A stretch of 64,000 nucleotides of DNA from Telmatospirillum sp. J64-1 (lineage in GTDB: Bacteria > Pseudomonadota > Alphaproteobacteria > Rhodospirillales > Magnetospirillaceae): NCBI RefSeq assembly GCF_006980715.1, contig NZ_SBHN01000006.1, forward strand, positions 62,001 to 126,000, given 5' to 3'. The translations under genes were made by a program, and so were the position numbers. How positions within the stretch are numbered: the stretch's first letter is position 1; each line of letters begins with the position of its first letter. Below are positions 19,180-29,529 of the stretch, piece after piece. Below the pieces are notes generated by a model. The model was given only the letters and a program-made list of their open reading frames with translations, was not told where the DNA came from and searched no databases.

Positions 19180-20134
19180 GGGGCTTGCCGCCTGGAGAAG
19201 AAGACTTGGCGCGGTCCTTGTGACGGTCGCGCCGCCCCTTGGTCTCGCTTTCCTCGATCAGCTTCAGCGCGCGCTTGGCCGAAGGGGTCGAGGGGCGGAC
19301 CTTCTTGGCCGGGGTTTCGGGCTGGGCGGCCTTTTCGCGGGCCAGGCGCTCGGCGCGCTTCTGCTCGGGCGTCTTGTCGGCGCCGAGGCCGATCTGCTCG
19401 CGCAGGACACGGGGCGGAACCTCCTCGACCATGCCGGGCTCCAGCGCGCCCAGCAGGAAGGGACCGTAGGAGACGCGGATCAGACGCGTCACCCGCCAGC
19501 CGAGGAAATCCATCACGCGGCGGATTTCGCGGTTCTTGCCCTCGCGCAGCGAGACGGTCAGCCAGGCATTGGACGGCCGCTGATGGTCCAGCGTGGCATG
19601 GATCGAGCCGTAGCTGACGCCATCGACGGTGATGCCCTTTTCCAGCTCGGCCAGCTTTTCCGGATCGACCTGCCCGAAGACGCGCACGCGATAGCGGCGG
19701 ATCCAGCCGGTGGCGGGCAATTCCAGCTTGCGCGCCAGTTCGCCGTCATTGGTCAGCAGCAGCAGGCCTTCGGAATTGAGGTCGAGACGCCCCACCGAGA
19801 TCAGGCGCGGCAGGCCTTCGGGCAATTCGTCGAAGACCGTGGGACGCCCTTGCGGGTCCTTGTGCGAGGTCACGAGACCCGCCGGCTTGTGATAGCGGAA
19901 CAGGCGCGTGCGTTCGGGCGCGGCGACGGGCTTGCCGTCCACGGTGACGATATCACCGTCATCGACCACCACGGCGGGGCTGTCCAGGCGCTTGCCGTTG
20001 ACCGCGACGCGGCCCTCGGCGATCCAGCGTTCGGCATCGCGGCGCGAGCACAGCCCGGCCCGGGCCATGCGCTTGGCGATGCGCTCTCCCTTCTCCTGGG
20101 CGCCTTTGTCCTGGGACGCGTTGTCTTCGCTCAT
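19154..20134 (-). CDS. rluB: Ribosomal large-subunit pseudouridine synthase, RluB/RsuA family
   Basis: Isomerises uridine in rRNA (RluB: U2605 of 23S). From the ATG at 20134 it is 326 residues: an S4 RNA-binding domain (ERIAKRMARAGLCSRRDAERWI), then the synthase domain with the catalytic Asp motif GRLDLNSEGLLLLTNDG and REGKNREIRRVMDFLG. A basic, Lys/Arg-rich tail of ~80 residues after residue 245 is typical for alphaproteobacterial members. The start overlaps the upstream gene by four bases (ATGA). Confidence 0.92.
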   Translation of the reverse strand: MSEDNASQDKGAQEKGERIAKRMARAGLCSRRDAERWIAEGRVAVNGKRLDSPAVVVDDGDIVTVDGKPVAAPERTRLFRYHKPAGLVTSHKDPQGRPTVFDELPEGLPRLISVGRLDLNSEGLLLLTNDGELARKLELPATGWIRRYRVRVFGQVDPEKLAELEKGITVDGVSYGSIHATLDHQRPSNAWLTVSLREGKNREIRRVMDFLGWRVTRLIRVSYGPFLLGALEPGMVEEVPPRVLREQIGLGADKTPEQKRAERLAREKAAQPETPAKKVRPSTPSAKRALKLIEESETKGRRDRHKDRAKSSSPGGKPHANRRRPS

Positions 20135-20847
20135 TCGCGGCAGGCTTTCATGAAGGCGTCGAACAGCGCCGTATCGGCAGGAGAGATATGGTATTCCGGG
20201 TGCCATTGCACACCGAGGCAGAAACGCTTGCCCGGCATTTCGATGCCTTCGATCACGCCGTCATCGGCGACGGCATCGACCACCGCCCCCGGCGCCACGG
20301 CCTTGACCGCCTGGTGATGGGCGGAATTGACCGGAATACGGGTCTTTCCGGCGATACGGTGCAGCAGCGTGCCTTCCGTCACCACCACGTCATGGCCGGG
20401 CTCGGTGCGCGGATTGGGCTGCTCGTGGGCCAGGCAATCGGCCACTTCATCGGGAATATGCTGGATCAGCGTGCCGCCCAGGGCGACGTTGAGCAATTGC
20501 TGCCCGCCGCAGATGCCCAGCACCGGCATGTCGCGCTCGACCGCGCCGCGCACGATGGCAAGCTCGAAGGCGGTGCGGCGGGATTTCAGCTTTACCGTCT
20601 CGTGGCGCGTCTCGGCGCCGAACAAAGCCGGGTCCACGTCGAAGGCCCCGCCGGTGATGACGAGGCCCTTGATCCGGTCGAGATAGGCCTCGGCCAGATC
20701 GGGTTCATGGGGCAGGGCCACCGGCAGGCCGCCGGCCTGGGAAATGGAATCGCAGTAATTCTGGCGCAGGGCGTACCACGGCATTTTCGAGTAGCCGCCG
20801 GGTTCTTCGCTGTCCAGGGTGATGCCGATCAAAGGGAGGCTTGTCAT
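20131..20847 (-). CDS. Class I glutamine amidotransferase, C26 family (PuuD-like)
   Basis: Gamma-glutamyl hydrolase fold; PuuD members cleave gamma-glutamyl-GABA in putrescine breakdown. The 238-residue protein has the nucleophile motif GICGGQQLLNVALGG, the His motif VNSAHHQAVK and the His-Glu end GVQWHPEY, so the triad is complete. There are no putrescine-pathway neighbours; it is coupled to rluB, so the substrate is uncertain. Confidence 0.88.
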   Translation of the reverse strand: MTSLPLIGITLDSEEPGGYSKMPWYALRQNYCDSISQAGGLPVALPHEPDLAEAYLDRIKGLVITGGAFDVDPALFGAETRHETVKLKSRRTAFELAIVRGAVERDMPVLGICGGQQLLNVALGGTLIQHIPDEVADCLAHEQPNPRTEPGHDVVVTEGTLLHRIAGKTRIPVNSAHHQAVKAVAPGAVVDAVADDGVIEGIEMPGKRFCLGVQWHPEYHISPADTALFDAFMKACRE

Positions 20848-20938
20848 GATGGCCGAACTCTACGATGCGACGGGATCAGGGGCAACGCCCGAATAAGCAT
20901 GCTAGGCGAGCGGGATGAGGATCGGGTAAACAGCCTGC

Positions 20939-21385
20939 ATGTCCGATTCGTCCTTCATGACCCTGGCCCTGGAGCAAGCCCGCGCCGCCGCCGCGCGCGG
21001 CGAGGTGCCCGTGGGCGCCGTGCTGGTGCAAGACGGCCGGGTCATCGCGCAAGACGGCAACCGGGTCGAGGAACTGTTCGATCCCACGGCCCATGCCGAA
21101 ATCCTGGTGCTGCGCGCCGCCGCGCGCCTGGCGGGCTCGCCCCGGCTGGAAGGCTGCGACCTCTATGTGACGCTGGAGCCTTGCCCGATGTGCGCCACCG
21201 CCATTTCCTTCGCCCGGCTGCGGCGGGTCTATTTCGGCGCCTACGATCCCAAGGGCGGCGGCATCGACCACGGGCCGCGCATTTTCGAGCGCTCCACCTG
21301 CCATCACCGCCCCGAGGTCTATGGCGGCTTCGCCGAGGCCGAGGCGGCGGAAATCCTGCGGACCTTCTTCCGGGCGCGGCGCTGA
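20939..21385 (+). CDS. tadA: tRNA-specific adenosine deaminase TadA
   Basis: Deaminates A34 of tRNA-Arg(ACG) to inosine. The 148-residue protein has the zinc/proton-shuttle motif HAEILVLRAA and zinc ligands PCPMC within VTLEPCPMCATAIS, plus the family segments VPVGAVLV and YFGAYDPKGGG. Length is normal. It is divergent from the C26 amidotransferase gene with a 91-base gap. Confidence 0.95.
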   Translation: MSDSSFMTLALEQARAAAARGEVPVGAVLVQDGRVIAQDGNRVEELFDPTAHAEILVLRAAARLAGSPRLEGCDLYVTLEPCPMCATAISFARLRRVYFGAYDPKGGGIDHGPRIFERSTCHHRPEVYGGFAEAEAAEILRTFFRARR

Positions 21386-21461
21386 GGCTTTCCCCTTTTT
21401 CGCAGTCCTGTCATTAAAGGAATGGCAAGACCGTTCGATTAGTCACGAAGGCATTTCCACC

Positions 21462-22361
21462 ATGCTTGGCGAAATCATGTATGTCCCCGACCTGATCTCG
21501 AAGGTTGCGGCCAATGCCCTGGTCGCCTCGGCCCTGTTGACGCTTGTGATCCTGGTCCTGCGCCGTCTGGTCATACGCGCCATGCATTCGGGCGGGGACT
21601 TCATCTCGGACCACCGGCGGCGGGTCCTGTCCAACGTCAAGAACGCCCTGTCGCTGGTCCTGGCCTTCGGGCTGCTGCTGATCTGGGCGCCGGAGTTGCG
21701 CACCTTCGCCCTGTCGCTGACGGCCTTCGTGGTGGCCTTCATCGTCGCCACCAAGGAACTGATCCTGTGCCTGAGCGGCGGCATCCTGCGCACCTCGTCC
21801 AACGCCTTTTCCGTCGGCGACTGGGTGGAGGTGGGCGGCGTGCGCGGCCAAGTGATCGACCAGAGCCTGCTGTCCGTGACCGTGCAGGAAGTCTATTCCG
21901 ACGGTTCGTCCTATGAATTCACCGGCCGCACCGTGGTCATCCCCAACAGCAATTTCCTGACCGCGCCGGCCCGCAACGAGAATTTCTTCAAGCGCTACGT
22001 CTTCCACAGCTTCTCCGTGGTCTTCGAGGGCGGGCTGCCCCCGGAGAAGGTCGAAGGCGCCATCCGCCAGGCCCTGGACACGGCAATGGCGCCGCATATC
22101 GAGGTGGCGCGGCGCTATAACGCGCTGATCGAGAAACGGGCCGGGCTGGACATTCCGGGCGTCGATCCGGTCTTCCGCCTGACCATGAGCAATGAAGGCC
22201 GCCTGAAACTGGCCACCACCGCCTTCCTGCCTACCCACGAAGCCATCGCCATCGAGCAGCAGGCCATCCGCGCCGCCGTCGCGGTGATCCAGTCCTGGCA
22301 GCGGGAACAAAAAGAAAAAGAGGCGGCAGCCAAAGCCACCGCCTCTCTTCTCCCGATCTAA
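21462..22361 (+). CDS. Small-conductance mechanosensitive channel, MscS family
   Basis: Inner-membrane channel protecting against hypo-osmotic shock. From the ATG at 21462 it is 299 residues. Three membrane segments cover residues ~10-125, followed by the MscS beta domain (FSVGDWVEVGGVRGQVIDQSL; VVIPNSNFL). The pore helix is less Gly/Ala regular than in E. coli MscS, so gating could differ. The C-terminus is Lys/Glu/Ala-rich. Its stop is 9 bases from that of the convergent peroxidase gene. Confidence 0.88.
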   Translation: MLGEIMYVPDLISKVAANALVASALLTLVILVLRRLVIRAMHSGGDFISDHRRRVLSNVKNALSLVLAFGLLLIWAPELRTFALSLTAFVVAFIVATKELILCLSGGILRTSSNAFSVGDWVEVGGVRGQVIDQSLLSVTVQEVYSDGSSYEFTGRTVVIPNSNFLTAPARNENFFKRYVFHSFSVVFEGGLPPEKVEGAIRQALDTAMAPHIEVARRYNALIEKRAGLDIPGVDPVFRLTMSNEGRLKLATTAFLPTHEAIAIEQQAIRAAVAVIQSWQREQKEKEAAAKATASLLPI

Positions 22362-22370
22362 GCCTGGGGC

Positions 22371-23405
22371 TTATTCCGGACGGGGAGTATCCCGCGTGCT
22401 GGGGGGCAGCACCGGATACACGACCCGGGGCTGATCACCGGTCAGGCTGTGCAGGAAAGCCGTGATCTGCTTGATCTCGTTTTCATTCAGCTCGGTGCCC
22501 AGCTGGGCGGAGGCCATCACCGCAACGGCCTGTTCCAGATCCCAGACCCCACCGCTGTGGAAGTAGGGAGCCGTCAGGGCAACGTTGCGCAGCGACGGAG
22601 CGCGGAAGACGTATTCGTCATCAGCGGTTTCCGTCACGGTGAAGCGGCCGCGGTCATCCGGCGGCAGGATGTCGGCACCGGGCCGTTCCACCACGCCGAA
22701 GGGGAAGTAGCCGTCGCCGCCGACATTGATGCCGGCATGGCAGGCCACGCAGCCGCGATCCATGAACAGCGCCAGGCCCTGCTTCTGCTCGTCGGTCAGG
22801 GCGTTGTCGTCGCCCTTCAGCCAGAGGTCGAAGGGGGCATTGGGGGTGATCAGGGTGGCCTCGAAGGCCTCGATCGCCACGGTTACGTTATTGAAGTTCA
22901 CCGGGTCCTTGTCACGCGGGAAAGCGCGGGAGAATTCTTCCACATAGGCCGGGATGCTCTTCAGCGTGGTGATCACCCGTTCGGGGGTGGAATTCATCTC
23001 GACGCTGGCCTGGATCGGGCCGGCGGCCTGGGTGCGCAGGTCCTCGGCGCGGCCATCCCAGAACTGGGCGGTGTTGAACACGGCGTTCAGCACGGTCGGG
23101 GCGTTACGCGGCCCCTTCTGCCAGCCATGGCCGATCGAGGTCGGCACGTTGTCGGCGCCGCCGGTGCCGACGCTATGACAGGTATTACAGCTGATGATGC
23201 CGCTACGCGACAGGCGCGGCTCGAAGAACAACTTCAACCCCAGTTCCACCTTCTCGGGGGTCATGGCATTGCCAGCCACTTCCGGGAGGGAGGTCGGAAT
23301 CGGTTCAAAGAAATCCTGTGCCTGGGCCCGCAAATCCGGCTGCGCATAGGCCGCAACCGGGAAGGCAATCACCATGGCGAGACAGGATGCGATCAGGTGT
23401 CTCAT
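22371..23405 (-). CDS. Di-heme cytochrome c peroxidase
   Basis: Periplasmic enzyme reducing H2O2 to water with electrons from small cytochromes. The 344-residue protein has a signal peptide (VIAFPVAAYAQ) and two heme-binding motifs, CNTCH near residue 74 and CVACH near 220, in the peroxidase/MauG arrangement. Other conserved parts are SRSGIISCNTCHS, GPRNAPTVLNAVFN and YVFRAPSLRNVALTAPYFHSG. The small cytochrome at 18055 could be an electron donor (inference). It probably has its own promoter in the 326-base gap upstream. Confidence 0.93.
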   Translation of the reverse strand: MRHLIASCLAMVIAFPVAAYAQPDLRAQAQDFFEPIPTSLPEVAGNAMTPEKVELGLKLFFEPRLSRSGIISCNTCHSVGTGGADNVPTSIGHGWQKGPRNAPTVLNAVFNTAQFWDGRAEDLRTQAAGPIQASVEMNSTPERVITTLKSIPAYVEEFSRAFPRDKDPVNFNNVTVAIEAFEATLITPNAPFDLWLKGDDNALTDEQKQGLALFMDRGCVACHAGINVGGDGYFPFGVVERPGADILPPDDRGRFTVTETADDEYVFRAPSLRNVALTAPYFHSGGVWDLEQAVAVMASAQLGTELNENEIKQITAFLHSLTGDQPRVVYPVLPPSTRDTPRPE

Positions 23406-23731
23406 TTCGATCTCCTCTTAATCCAAAGGCCTAGGGAGGAAATGACCTTCGGGTTCCTGATCCTGCCGGTTCGGAATAGCCGGAATGGTCAGGATGGGCG
23501 GGGACCCCCGCACCCTTAGGATAGACCTTAGAGACATTATGGAAAAGCAAAACCGTACAAATGGAGTGGATAAAAAACCATTTTCACGAAAGGTTAAGAT
23601 GACCGCTCCCCGCTTGGGGGCAAGACGGCGGCCACGGCCGGATTAGAAAGCAAGATTCGGAGTGTCCCCGGCGTCCGGGCGGGCTAGCCTTTCCCTGGTG
23701 ATTTCCCTGAAGGTTGGAAGGACGCAAGACC
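23406..23731. other. Divergent intergenic region, peroxidase / ada
   Basis: This 326-base gap separates two divergent genes. It includes an AT-richer stretch (about 23515-23605) that is the likely promoter zone. I see no convincing OxyR, Ada-box or sigma-factor site, no repeat and no ORF I can support. Confidence 0.5.
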
Positions 23732-24805
23732 ATGGCCCAGAGAAGCGAAAGCCGCGCTACGCAGACCAGCAGCGATCCCCGCTGGGCGGAAGTGATGGCC
23801 CGCGATCCGGGGGCGGACGGCCGCTACGTCTATGCCGTCAGGACGACGGGTATCTATTGCCGCCCCTCCTGCACGGCGCGCCCGGCCCGGCCCGAGAACG
23901 TGGAATTCCATCCGACGCCCGCTTCGGCCGAGGCCGCGGGCTTCCGCCCGTGCAAGCGGTGCCGCCCGGATCAGCCCCCCTTATCCGCCCTGCAGGCCGC
24001 CCGGATCGCCGCGCTGTGCCGGCGGATCGAAGCGGCGGACGAGATGCCCCGCCTCGCGGAGCTGGCGAAACAGGCCGCGATGAGCCCGTCCCATCTCCAC
24101 CGCCTCTTCAAGGCCGTCACGGGACTGACGCCCCGGGCCTATGCGGCGGCGGCCCGCCAGAAACGCCTCCAGGCGGAACTGGGGCGGAGCGGCACGGTGA
24201 CCGAGGCGATCTATGATGCGGGCTATAATTCCAGCGGTCGCTTCTATGCGGAAGCGGACCGGATCCTCGGCATGACGCCCCGGCGCTACCGCGACGGCGG
24301 ACGGGACATGCAGATCCGCTTCGCCATCGCGCAATGCTCCCTCGGCGCGATCCTGGTGGCCCAGAGCCAGCGCGGCATCTGCGCCATCCTGATGGGGGAC
24401 GACCCCGATGCCCTGGCCCGCGATCTTCAAGACCGCTTCCCCTTCGCTCATTTGACCGGGGATGATCCGGCCTTCGCGGAGGTGGTGGCCAGGGTGGTGG
24501 GCTTCGTCGAGGCCCCGAGGCTCGGCCTCGACCTGCCGCTGGATCTGCGCGGCACCGCCTTCCAGCAGCGCGTCTGGCAGGCCTTGCGGGATATTCCGCC
24601 GGGCGAAACCGTCAGCTATACCGAACTCGCCCGACGCATCGGCGCGCCCAAGGCGGTGCGGGCCGTCGCCAGCGCCTGCGCCTCCAATCCCCTGGCGGTG
24701 GCGGTTCCCTGCCACCGCGTGGTACGCAACGACGGCGAATTGTCAGGCTATCGCTGGGGCGTCGAGCGCAAGCGCAGCCTGCTGGAACGGGAAGCCGAGG
24801 AATAG
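23732..24805 (+). CDS. ada: Ada: bifunctional alkylation-response regulator / O6-methylguanine methyltransferase
   Basis: Repairs methylphosphotriesters and O6-methylguanine and, once methylated, activates repair genes. From the ATG at 23732 it is 357 residues. The domains are in order: N-terminal zinc domain with Cys in GIYCRPSCTARPA and FRPCKRCRP; AraC-type helix-turn-helix (LAKQAAMSPSHLHRLFKAVTGLTP); and a methyltransferase with the acceptor motif VPCHRVV. All key cysteines are present. alkA begins 11 bases downstream, so the two form an alkylation-repair operon. A TTG six codons upstream is an alternative start. Confidence 0.96.
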   Translation: MAQRSESRATQTSSDPRWAEVMARDPGADGRYVYAVRTTGIYCRPSCTARPARPENVEFHPTPASAEAAGFRPCKRCRPDQPPLSALQAARIAALCRRIEAADEMPRLAELAKQAAMSPSHLHRLFKAVTGLTPRAYAAAARQKRLQAELGRSGTVTEAIYDAGYNSSGRFYAEADRILGMTPRRYRDGGRDMQIRFAIAQCSLGAILVAQSQRGICAILMGDDPDALARDLQDRFPFAHLTGDDPAFAEVVARVVGFVEAPRLGLDLPLDLRGTAFQQRVWQALRDIPPGETVSYTELARRIGAPKAVRAVASACASNPLAVAVPCHRVVRNDGELSGYRWGVERKRSLLEREAEE

Positions 24806-24816
24806 AAGGCACGGGG

Positions 24817-25707
24817 ATGAGAATAACCGTCGAGCTTCCGCCGGGCTTCCGCCCGAACGACATCCTCGCCTTTCACAGGCGGGACCCGCTCATGCTGGCC
24901 GAGAGGGTCGACGGGGACGTCCTGCGGAAAGGCCTGACCTGGACCGGACGGCCCGCCTGCCTGACGATCCGCTTACATCCCGATCAGGCCGAGGCGGAAC
25001 TGTCCGTCGACGGCCCGCCCAGGGACGAGGACCCGGCGGCATTGGAGGGCATGGTCCGGCGCATGCTGGGCCTGACGCAGCGGGTCGAGGACTTCGAGGC
25101 GACCTTCCGCGCCCATCCCCAGATCGGTCCCCTGGTCGCGCGCAATGCCGGGCTGCGGGTCCCCCTTGCCGCCACGCCCTTCGAGGCCCTGACCTGGGCC
25201 ATCTCCGGCCAGCAGATCAGCGTCGGCGCGGCGCTGTCGCTCCGCCGCAAGCTGATCCAGCGCGCCGGCCTGCGGCATTCGAGCGGATTGCTTTGTCATC
25301 CCGACGCCGTCCACATCGCGGCGATGAGCGAGGAAGACCTGCGCCAGGCCAGCTATTCGCAGGCCAAGGCCAGGACGCTGCTGGCCCTCAGCCAGGGGGT
25401 CCGCGACGAAGCGCTGCCCCTGGATCGCTGGCTCCGTCATCTGCCCGTCGAGGAAATCCGCGCGCAGCTTTCGCTCCTGCGCGGTATCGGTCCCTGGACC
25501 ATCAATTACGCGCTGCTGCGCGGCTTCGGCTGGCTGGACGGCTCGCTGCACGGCGATGTCGCCGTCCGCCGCAACCTGCAGGCGCTGCTGGGGGCTCCGG
25601 AAAAGATCACCCAGGATCAGGCGGAAGAATGGCTCTCCGCCTTTACCCCCTGGCGCGCCCTCATCGCCGCCCATCTCTGGGCGATGCAGAAGGACCTGAA
25701 TCCTTAG
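24817..25707 (+). CDS. alkA: DNA-3-methyladenine glycosylase II
   Basis: Excises alkylated bases in base excision repair. The 296-residue protein has an N-terminal AlkA-type domain and the helix-hairpin-helix GPD core: [36 protein letters not shown], and the catalytic Asp in LHGDVAVRR. The C-terminal [10 protein letters not shown] fits AlkA. It is cotranscribed with ada. Its stop codon overlaps that of the convergent purD (25704-25707). Confidence 0.94.
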   Translation: MRITVELPPGFRPNDILAFHRRDPLMLAERVDGDVLRKGLTWTGRPACLTIRLHPDQAEAELSVDGPPRDEDPAALEGMVRRMLGLTQRVEDFEATFRAHPQIGPLVARNAGLRVPLAATPFEALTWAISGQQISVGAALSLRRKLIQRAGLRHSSGLLCHPDAVHIAAMSEEDLRQASYSQAKARTLLALSQGVRDEALPLDRWLRHLPVEEIRAQLSLLRGIGPWTINYALLRGFGWLDGSLHGDVAVRRNLQALLGAPEKITQDQAEEWLSAFTPWRALIAAHLWAMQKDLNP

Positions 25708-26987
25708 CCCCGGTCGCGCTCCAAAGCGCGCCAGGCGATATCGCGGCGGCAGAAGCCCTGCGGCCAGTCGAGCAGGTCCACCGCCTTGTAGGCCTGTTCT
25801 CGGGCCTCGGCCACGGTCGAAGCGATCGCGGTCACGCCCAGGACACGCCCGCCGACGGCCCGGATGGAGCCGTCCTCGCCGCGCACCGTACCGGCATGGA
25901 AGACGGTCACGCCCTCGACCGCACCGGCGGCGTCGAGCCCGCCGATCACCGTGTTCTTCTCATAGCTGCCGGGATAGCCCTTGGCGGCCATCACCACCAC
26001 CAACGCCACATGCTCGGACCAGCTCAGCTCGACCTCGCCCAGGCGGCCCTCGGCGGCGGCGATCAGAACCGGCAGCAGGTCGGAGTTCAGCCGCGCCATC
26101 AGCACCTGGCATTCCGGGTCGCCGAAGCGGGTGTTGAACTCGATCAGCTTGGGCCCCTGGTCGTTGATCATCAGCCCGGCGAACAGCACGCCCTTGAAGG
26201 GGCGCCCCTCGGCCGCCATGCCGCGCACGGTCGGCAGGATGATCTCGTCCATGATCCGGGCCTGCATGGCGTCGTCGACCACCGGCGCCGGAGAATAGGC
26301 GCCCATGCCCCCGGTATTGGGGCCGGTATCGCCGTCGCCGACGCGCTTGTGGTCCTGGGCGGCGATCAGCGGCAGGGCCGTCTCGCCGTCCACGATGGCG
26401 AAGAAGCTGGCCTCCTCGCCGTCCAGGAATTCCTCGACCACCACTTCCGCCCCGGCTTCGCCGAAGCTGCGTTCGGTCATGATGGCATCCACCGCCGCCA
26501 GGGCCTCGTCCACATTCTGGGCGATGATCACGCCCTTGCCGGCAGCCAGGCCGTCCGCCTTGACCACGATGGGCGCGCCCTTCCGGCGGATGAAATCCTT
26601 GGCGGCCTCGGCGCTGTCGAAACGGCCATAGGCGGCGGTGGGAATGTCGTATTTGGCGCAAAGGTCCTTGGTGAAGCCCTTCGAGCCTTCCAGGATGGCG
26701 GCATTGGCGCGCGGGCCGAAGGCCTTGATGCCTTCCTGCTCCAGCCGGTCCACCAGGCCGCCGACCAGCGGCGCCTCGGGGCCGACGACGACGAAATCGA
26801 TGGCCTTGTCCTTGGCAAGACGGACCAGCCCGTCCACATCCTCGGCCTTGACCGGCAGGCATGTGGCGACATCGGCGATGCCGGCATTGCCGGGGGCGCA
26901 GAACAATTCTTCGCACAGGGGCGAGGACTTGATCGCCCAGCACAAGGCATGTTCACGGCCACCCGAACCGACCACCAGCACTTTCAT
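25704..26987 (-). CDS. purD: Phosphoribosylamine-glycine ligase
   Basis: Second step of purine synthesis, joining glycine to phosphoribosylamine with ATP. The 427-residue protein has the N-terminal [22 protein letters not shown]-grasp segments ([26 protein letters not shown]) and [10 protein letters not shown], all diagnostic. Length is normal. It is divergent from xseA with only 44 bases between starts. Confidence 0.97.
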   Translation of the reverse strand: MKVLVVGSGGREHALCWAIKSSPLCEELFCAPGNAGIADVATCLPVKAEDVDGLVRLAKDKAIDFVVVGPEAPLVGGLVDRLEQEGIKAFGPRANAAILEGSKGFTKDLCAKYDIPTAAYGRFDSAEAAKDFIRRKGAPIVVKADGLAAGKGVIIAQNVDEALAAVDAIMTERSFGEAGAEVVVEEFLDGEEASFFAIVDGETALPLIAAQDHKRVGDGDTGPNTGGMGAYSPAPVVDDAMQARIMDEIILPTVRGMAAEGRPFKGVLFAGLMINDQGPKLIEFNTRFGDPECQVLMARLNSDLLPVLIAAAEGRLGEVELSWSEHVALVVVMAAKGYPGSYEKNTVIGGLDAAGAVEGVTVFHAGTVRGEDGSIRAVGGRVLGVTAIASTVAEAREQAYKAVDLLDWPQGFCRRDIAWRALERDRG

Positions 26988-27031
26988 CCCAGGAACTCCA
27001 TTGTATCGCTCGGGCGGTTTGTACCATAAAT

Positions 27032-28561
27032 ATGGGCGAGATCATGACCCGAAATGAAATCCCCTCCCAGGCCGAGCACAACCAGCCGGCCCTTTCCGTC
27101 AGCGAGTTGTCCCAGGCGCTGAAACGCACCGTCGAGGACCGCTTCGCCCATGTCCGCGTGCGCGGGGAAATCTCCGGCTTCAAGCGCCATTCCTCGGGCC
27201 ATCTCTATCTCAGCCTCAAGGACGCCGACGCGGTGATCGACGCCGTCTGCTGGCGCGGCCAGGCCATGCGGCTGGGGCTGAAGCCCGAGGACGGCATGGA
27301 GGTGGTGGTCACGGGCCGCCTGACCACCTATCCCGGCCGCTCGAAATACCAGCTCGTCATCGAGAGCATGGAACTGGCGGGCGAAGGCGCGCTGCTGAAG
27401 CTGCTGGAGGAACGCAAGCGCAAGCTGGCCGCCGAAGGCCTGTTCGACCCGTCGCGCAAGCGTCCCCTGCCCTTCCTGCCCAATGTCATCGGCGTCGTCA
27501 CCTCGCCCACCGGGGCGGTGATCCGCGACATCCTGCACCGCTTGGCCGACCGCTTCCCGCGTCATGTGCTGCTATGGCCGGTGGCCGTGCAGGGCGAGGG
27601 CGCGGCGGAACAGGTCGCCGCCGCCATCCGCGGCTTCAACGCCCTGCCGCCGGGCGGCGCGGTGCCGCGTCCGGATGTGCTGATCGTCGCGCGCGGCGGC
27701 GGCAGCCTGGAAGATCTGTGGGCCTTCAACGAGGAAGTGGTGGTGCGGGCGGCGGCCGAATCGGAGATCCCGCTGATCTCGGCCGTGGGGCACGAGACCG
27801 ACACCACGCTGATCGACTTCGCCTCGGACCTGCGCTGCCCGACGCCCACCGGCGCGGCGGAAAAGGCGGTGCCGGTGCGGCTGGAATTGCTGGCCCAGGT
27901 CGGCGACCTGGGCGCGCGGCTGACCGGCGGCATGGGACGCGGCCTCGACCAGCGGCGCCTGAGGGTGGAAGGGCTGGCGCGCGGCCTGCCCAATCCCCGC
28001 CGCATCATCGAGGACATGGCCCAGCGCCTGGACGATCGCACGGAACGCCTGGCCAATGCCATGCCCAACCTGCTGCAACGCCGCCAGACCGAGGTCGAGC
28101 GGCTGGGCGCCCACCTGAAGCATCCGCGCGAGCAGCTGGCCGAGGCGACGCACAAGCTGGAACGCCTGTCGGCGGCCATGGATGCCGCCCTGAAGGCCAA
28201 GCGCGCCGCCACCGAGGCCTATATCGAACGCTTCCGCCTGCATCTCGACCAGTTAGGCGGGCGGCTGGAAAACAGCCCCCGGCGCCTTCTTTCGGACAGA
28301 GAGGCCGCGCTTTCGGGCGTGGGTAAACTTCTGGAAAGCTATTCCTACAAAGGGGTGCTGGCGCGTGGCTTCGCCTATGTGGAAGATAACGACGGTCAGG
28401 CCGTGACCACACGGGCCGATGCCGGAAGCCGTTCGGCGCTGACCGTCCATTTCAGCGACGGTTCGCTGCCGGTCCTGGTCCAGTCCTCGGCGCCGCTCAA
28501 GCGGCCCCGGCGCGGCAAGAGCAGCACATCCTCGGACGACGATCAGGGAAGCCTTTTATGA
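27032..28561 (+). CDS. xseA: Exodeoxyribonuclease VII large subunit
   Basis: Catalytic subunit of ExoVII, a single-strand DNA exonuclease. The 509-residue protein has an N-terminal OB-fold ([27 protein letters not shown]), the conserved core ITSPTGA-equivalent [33 protein letters not shown] and [17 protein letters not shown], then a long coiled-coil region and a basic Ser-rich tail. An ATG at 27044 is an alternative start. xseB is not in the window. Its TGA overlaps the next ATG. Confidence 0.96.
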   Translation: MGEIMTRNEIPSQAEHNQPALSVSELSQALKRTVEDRFAHVRVRGEISGFKRHSSGHLYLSLKDADAVIDAVCWRGQAMRLGLKPEDGMEVVVTGRLTTYPGRSKYQLVIESMELAGEGALLKLLEERKRKLAAEGLFDPSRKRPLPFLPNVIGVVTSPTGAVIRDILHRLADRFPRHVLLWPVAVQGEGAAEQVAAAIRGFNALPPGGAVPRPDVLIVARGGGSLEDLWAFNEEVVVRAAAESEIPLISAVGHETDTTLIDFASDLRCPTPTGAAEKAVPVRLELLAQVGDLGARLTGGMGRGLDQRRLRVEGLARGLPNPRRIIEDMAQRLDDRTERLANAMPNLLQRRQTEVERLGAHLKHPREQLAEATHKLERLSAAMDAALKAKRAATEAYIERFRLHLDQLGGRLENSPRRLLSDREAALSGVGKLLESYSYKGVLARGFAYVEDNDGQAVTTRADAGSRSALTVHFSDGSLPVLVQSSAPLKRPRRGKSSTSSDDDQGSLL

Positions 28562-29379
28562 TGAAGACGACCGGCCTTGCACTCCTCGCCCTTCTCGCCG
28601 CCGCGCCCGCCTTCGCGGCCCCCGTGCTGGAAGGGCGGGCCGAGCAGGGCGGGTTGCTAGTGGGCCAGACCGATCCCGCCGCCCAGGTCCATCTGGACGG
28701 CAAACCCGTGACGGTGGGGCCGGACGGCCGTTTCCTGCTGGGCTTCGCCCGTGATGCCGCGCCCCAGGCCGTGCTGGAAATCACCCCTCCCGGCCAGCCG
28801 CCCGAACGCGTGGAACTGACCATCGCCAAACGGGACTGGGACATCCAGCGCATCGACGGCCTGCCGCAATCCCAGGTGACGCCCGATCCCGAATTGCTGA
28901 AGCGCATCCGCGCGGAATCCGCCCTGGTCGCCAAGGCCCGCGCCCAAAGCGTCGATACCGCCTATTGGCAGGAAGGTTTCGCCCAGCCCGCCGAGGGCCG
29001 CCGGTCGGGCGTCTTCGGCAGCCAGCGCATCCTGAACGGCGAACCCCGCGCGCCCCATTCCGGCGTCGACATCGCCGCCCCCACCGGCACGCCGGTCCTC
29101 GCCGCCGCCCCCGGCGTGGTGATGATGGCCCATCCCGACCTGTTCTATACCGGCATGACCGTGCTGATCGATCACGGCCAGGGCCTGAACAGCGTCTATG
29201 CCCATCTTTCGGAAATCACTGTTACCGAAGGCCAGCATGTCGCGCGCGGCGAGGTCATCGGCGCCATCGGCGCCACGGGCCGCGCCACCGGACCGCATCT
29301 GCATTGGGGCGTGACCCTGGGCGATGTCCGATTGGACCCGGAAACCGTGCTGGACGTCCTGCCGGTGGTGGGACAGTAA
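28558..29379 (+). CDS. M23-family murein peptidase (LytM domain), secreted
   Basis: Zinc endopeptidase acting on peptidoglycan cross-bridges in the periplasm. The 273-residue protein has a signal peptide (LALLALLAAAPAFA), a beta-rich N-terminal domain, and a C-terminal LytM domain with zinc ligands in HSGVDIAAPTGTPV and HLHWGV; the middle His is in VYAHLSE. All ligands are present, so it is likely active rather than an EnvC/NlpD-type activator. It overlaps xseA by four bases (ATGA). Confidence 0.93.
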   Translation: MMKTTGLALLALLAAAPAFAAPVLEGRAEQGGLLVGQTDPAAQVHLDGKPVTVGPDGRFLLGFARDAAPQAVLEITPPGQPPERVELTIAKRDWDIQRIDGLPQSQVTPDPELLKRIRAESALVAKARAQSVDTAYWQEGFAQPAEGRRSGVFGSQRILNGEPRAPHSGVDIAAPTGTPVLAAAPGVVMMAHPDLFYTGMTVLIDHGQGLNSVYAHLSEITVTEGQHVARGEVIGAIGATGRATGPHLHWGVTLGDVRLDPETVLDVLPVVGQ

Positions 29380-29390
29380 GCGGAAAAATG

Positions 29391-29428
29391 TGGGCTCTGC
29401 CCAGGCCCGCCAAGGGCCTCGGCCCTTG
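29391..29428 (+). repeat. Double-hairpin repeat X, copy 2
   Basis: TGGGC-TCT-GCCCA (29391-29403) and CAAGGGC-CTCG-GCCCTTG (29411-29428) fold as two hairpins just after the M23 peptidase gene. The sequence closely matches the reverse complement of 18573-18612 and stands in the same order relative to the palindromic repeat. Confidence 0.85.
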
Positions 29429-29443
29429 TATCCCCTTTTTGAG

Positions 29444-29512
29444 TCGTCATTCCCGCGCAAGCGGGAATCCATTGCGCCGCAGCATGGACCCCCGCTTTCG
29501 CGGGGGTGACGA
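29444..29512. repeat. Palindromic dispersed repeat, copy 2
   Basis: Same termini as the copy at 18476 (TCGTCATTCCCGCG...CGCGGGGGTGACGA), length 69 bases. It is flanked on both sides by X-type double hairpins (29391-29428 and 29530-29577), giving a symmetrical composite of ~190 bases between two convergent genes. Confidence 0.9.
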
Positions 29513-29529
29513 ATAGATTTAAGGAATTC